DNA from: CAWFPR01 sp963817635
GTDB lineage: Bacteria; Acidobacteriota; Vicinamibacteria; Vicinamibacterales; 2-12-FULL-66-21
Direction of reading: 5' to 3'
NCBI GenBank assembly: GCA_963817635.1
Contig: CAWFPR010000001.1
Coordinates: forward strand, 1 to 64,000
DNA length: 64,000 nt
Below the pieces are notes generated by a model that did no database searches, had not been told where the DNA came from, and worked only from the letters and a program-made list of their open reading frames with translations. Both the position numbers and the translations under genes were made by a program. This document shows, piece after piece, positions 63,566 to 64,000 of the stretch. How positions within the stretch are numbered: the first letter of the stretch is position 1; the number at the start of each line of letters is the position of its first letter.

Positions 63566-63571
63566 CGCGGG

Positions 63572-63856
63572 TCAGGCCTCGCTGCCCGCGGGTTCGACGT
63601 CCCAGTGATCGACGATCCCGATGATTGACGCGTCGCTCGGCGGTTCCGCCGGATGAAAGGGGAACGACGCTTCCTTGCCCCTGACGAAGAACACGTGCTC
63701 CCCGACGCCTGCCCCGATTGAGTCGAGCGCGACCAGCGGGCGGCCGATCGGTTCGCCTGAGGGGGCGATGGGCTGGACGAGGAGCAGGGCGATGCCGTGG
63801 AAATTCGCGTCCTTCATCGTGGACACGACTTCGCCGACCACGCGGGCGAGCTGCAC
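63572..63856 (-). CDS. EutN/CcmL-family BMC vertex (pentamer) protein, second copy
   Basis: 94 residues, MQLARVVGEVVSTMKDANFHGIALLLVQPI, then VALDSIGAGVGEHVFFVRGKEAS and SIIGIVDHWDVEPAG. About the same length as the first copy but clearly diverged. The His in the KDANFHG loop is a frequent EutN variant. GTG 63856 shares one base with the stop of the third copy, so the three are coupled. Confidence 0.94.
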   Translation of the reverse strand: MQLARVVGEVVSTMKDANFHGIALLLVQPIAPSGEPIGRPLVALDSIGAGVGEHVFFVRGKEASFPFHPAEPPSDASIIGIVDHWDVEPAGSEA

Positions 63857-64000
63857 TAGCTGCCTTCCTGGATCCTGATGGTGTCGATGATCCCGACAAC
63901 GGCCGCGTCCACCGGGCAGTCCTTCATCCCGGCGGCCATCCGCGCGGAGCTTCCACTGACGATCAGCACCGTCTCGCCGACCCCGGCATCGACCGTATCG
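63856..64000 (-). CDS. EutN/CcmL-family BMC vertex protein, third copy (partial)
   Basis: Only the C-terminal 47 residues are in the window: DTVDAGVGETVLIVSGSSARMA and VDAAVVGIIDTIRIQEGS. The gene continues beyond the right edge. Three different vertex proteins in tandem are typical of PVM-like and some other complete BMC loci, so shell hexamers and enzymes should lie just outside. Confidence 0.9.
   Translation of the reverse strand, partial: DTVDAGVGETVLIVSGSSARMAAGMKDCPVDAAVVGIIDTIRIQEGS

Overview
The window is GC-rich, gene-dense Gram-negative chromosome: TolC and Pal imply an outer membrane, isoprenoids come from the MEP pathway, and two 'ADOP'-type FtsX/MacB permeases are present. ADOP permeases, dispersed heptamer repeats and a microcompartment locus together suggest Acidobacteriota, most likely the Vicinamibacteria. 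That placement is an inference from gene content; no rRNA or tRNA gene was found.

Layout. 0-6.3 kb: ispG, a PIN/Phd toxin-antitoxin pair, a decayed recombinase, an ADOP permease, a decayed XRE antitoxin and a HicAB pair. 6.8-17.3 kb (minus strand): a ~1,056-aa protein of unknown function, a MATE exporter, a DUF1028 protein, then the envelope/isoprenoid run uppS-cdsA-dxr-rseP preceded by truA. 17.4-25 kb: pyrE, an S9 peptidase, tolC, a nine-copy 96-bp tandem array and two glycosyltransferases. 26.5-34.4 kb: pyrimidine genes (a second PyrE-like protein, pyrC, pyrB and pyrR with a PyrR-binding loop; divergent pyrK-pyrD-pyrF). With pyrE this covers every de novo UMP step except carbamoyl-phosphate synthase. 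34.5-42.6 kb: pal, a methyltransferase, a large membrane protein, a LysW-like carrier with larE, a REC-PilZ regulator, and a metal P-type ATPase with its ArsR/SmtB repressor. 42.7-49.2 kb: a strong promoter and a highly folded leader ahead of a Gld-type ABC operon (ATPase, permease, GldG-like, DUF4340) and dacB. 49-56.8 kb: an SbcD-like phosphoesterase, a DnaQ/GIY-YIG nuclease, an NmrA-like protein, a decayed ADOP permease, an HNH fragment and a HEAT-repeat protein. 56.8-62.9 kb: alaX-queC-queE, an ArsC/Spx-like gene with an in-frame UGA, a DUF72 protein, cyclophilin, nth and a D-2-hydroxyacid dehydrogenase. 63-64 kb: three tandem BMC vertex genes and a small Cys-rich protein.

The most interesting item is the ArsC/Spx-like gene at 59390. 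Its UGA sits exactly where the first Cys of a CxxC motif belongs, and a hairpin of bacterial SECIS geometry follows, so it is a strong selenoprotein candidate. Next are the folded leader at 42717-42954, the LysW-like carrier with an Asp tract beside larE, and the BMC-associated Cys-rich peptide.

Caution: about a dozen otherwise well conserved genes carry a one-base indel, mostly +1. This looks like consensus error in the assembly rather than biology. Such genes are given as one span, with the shift position stated.
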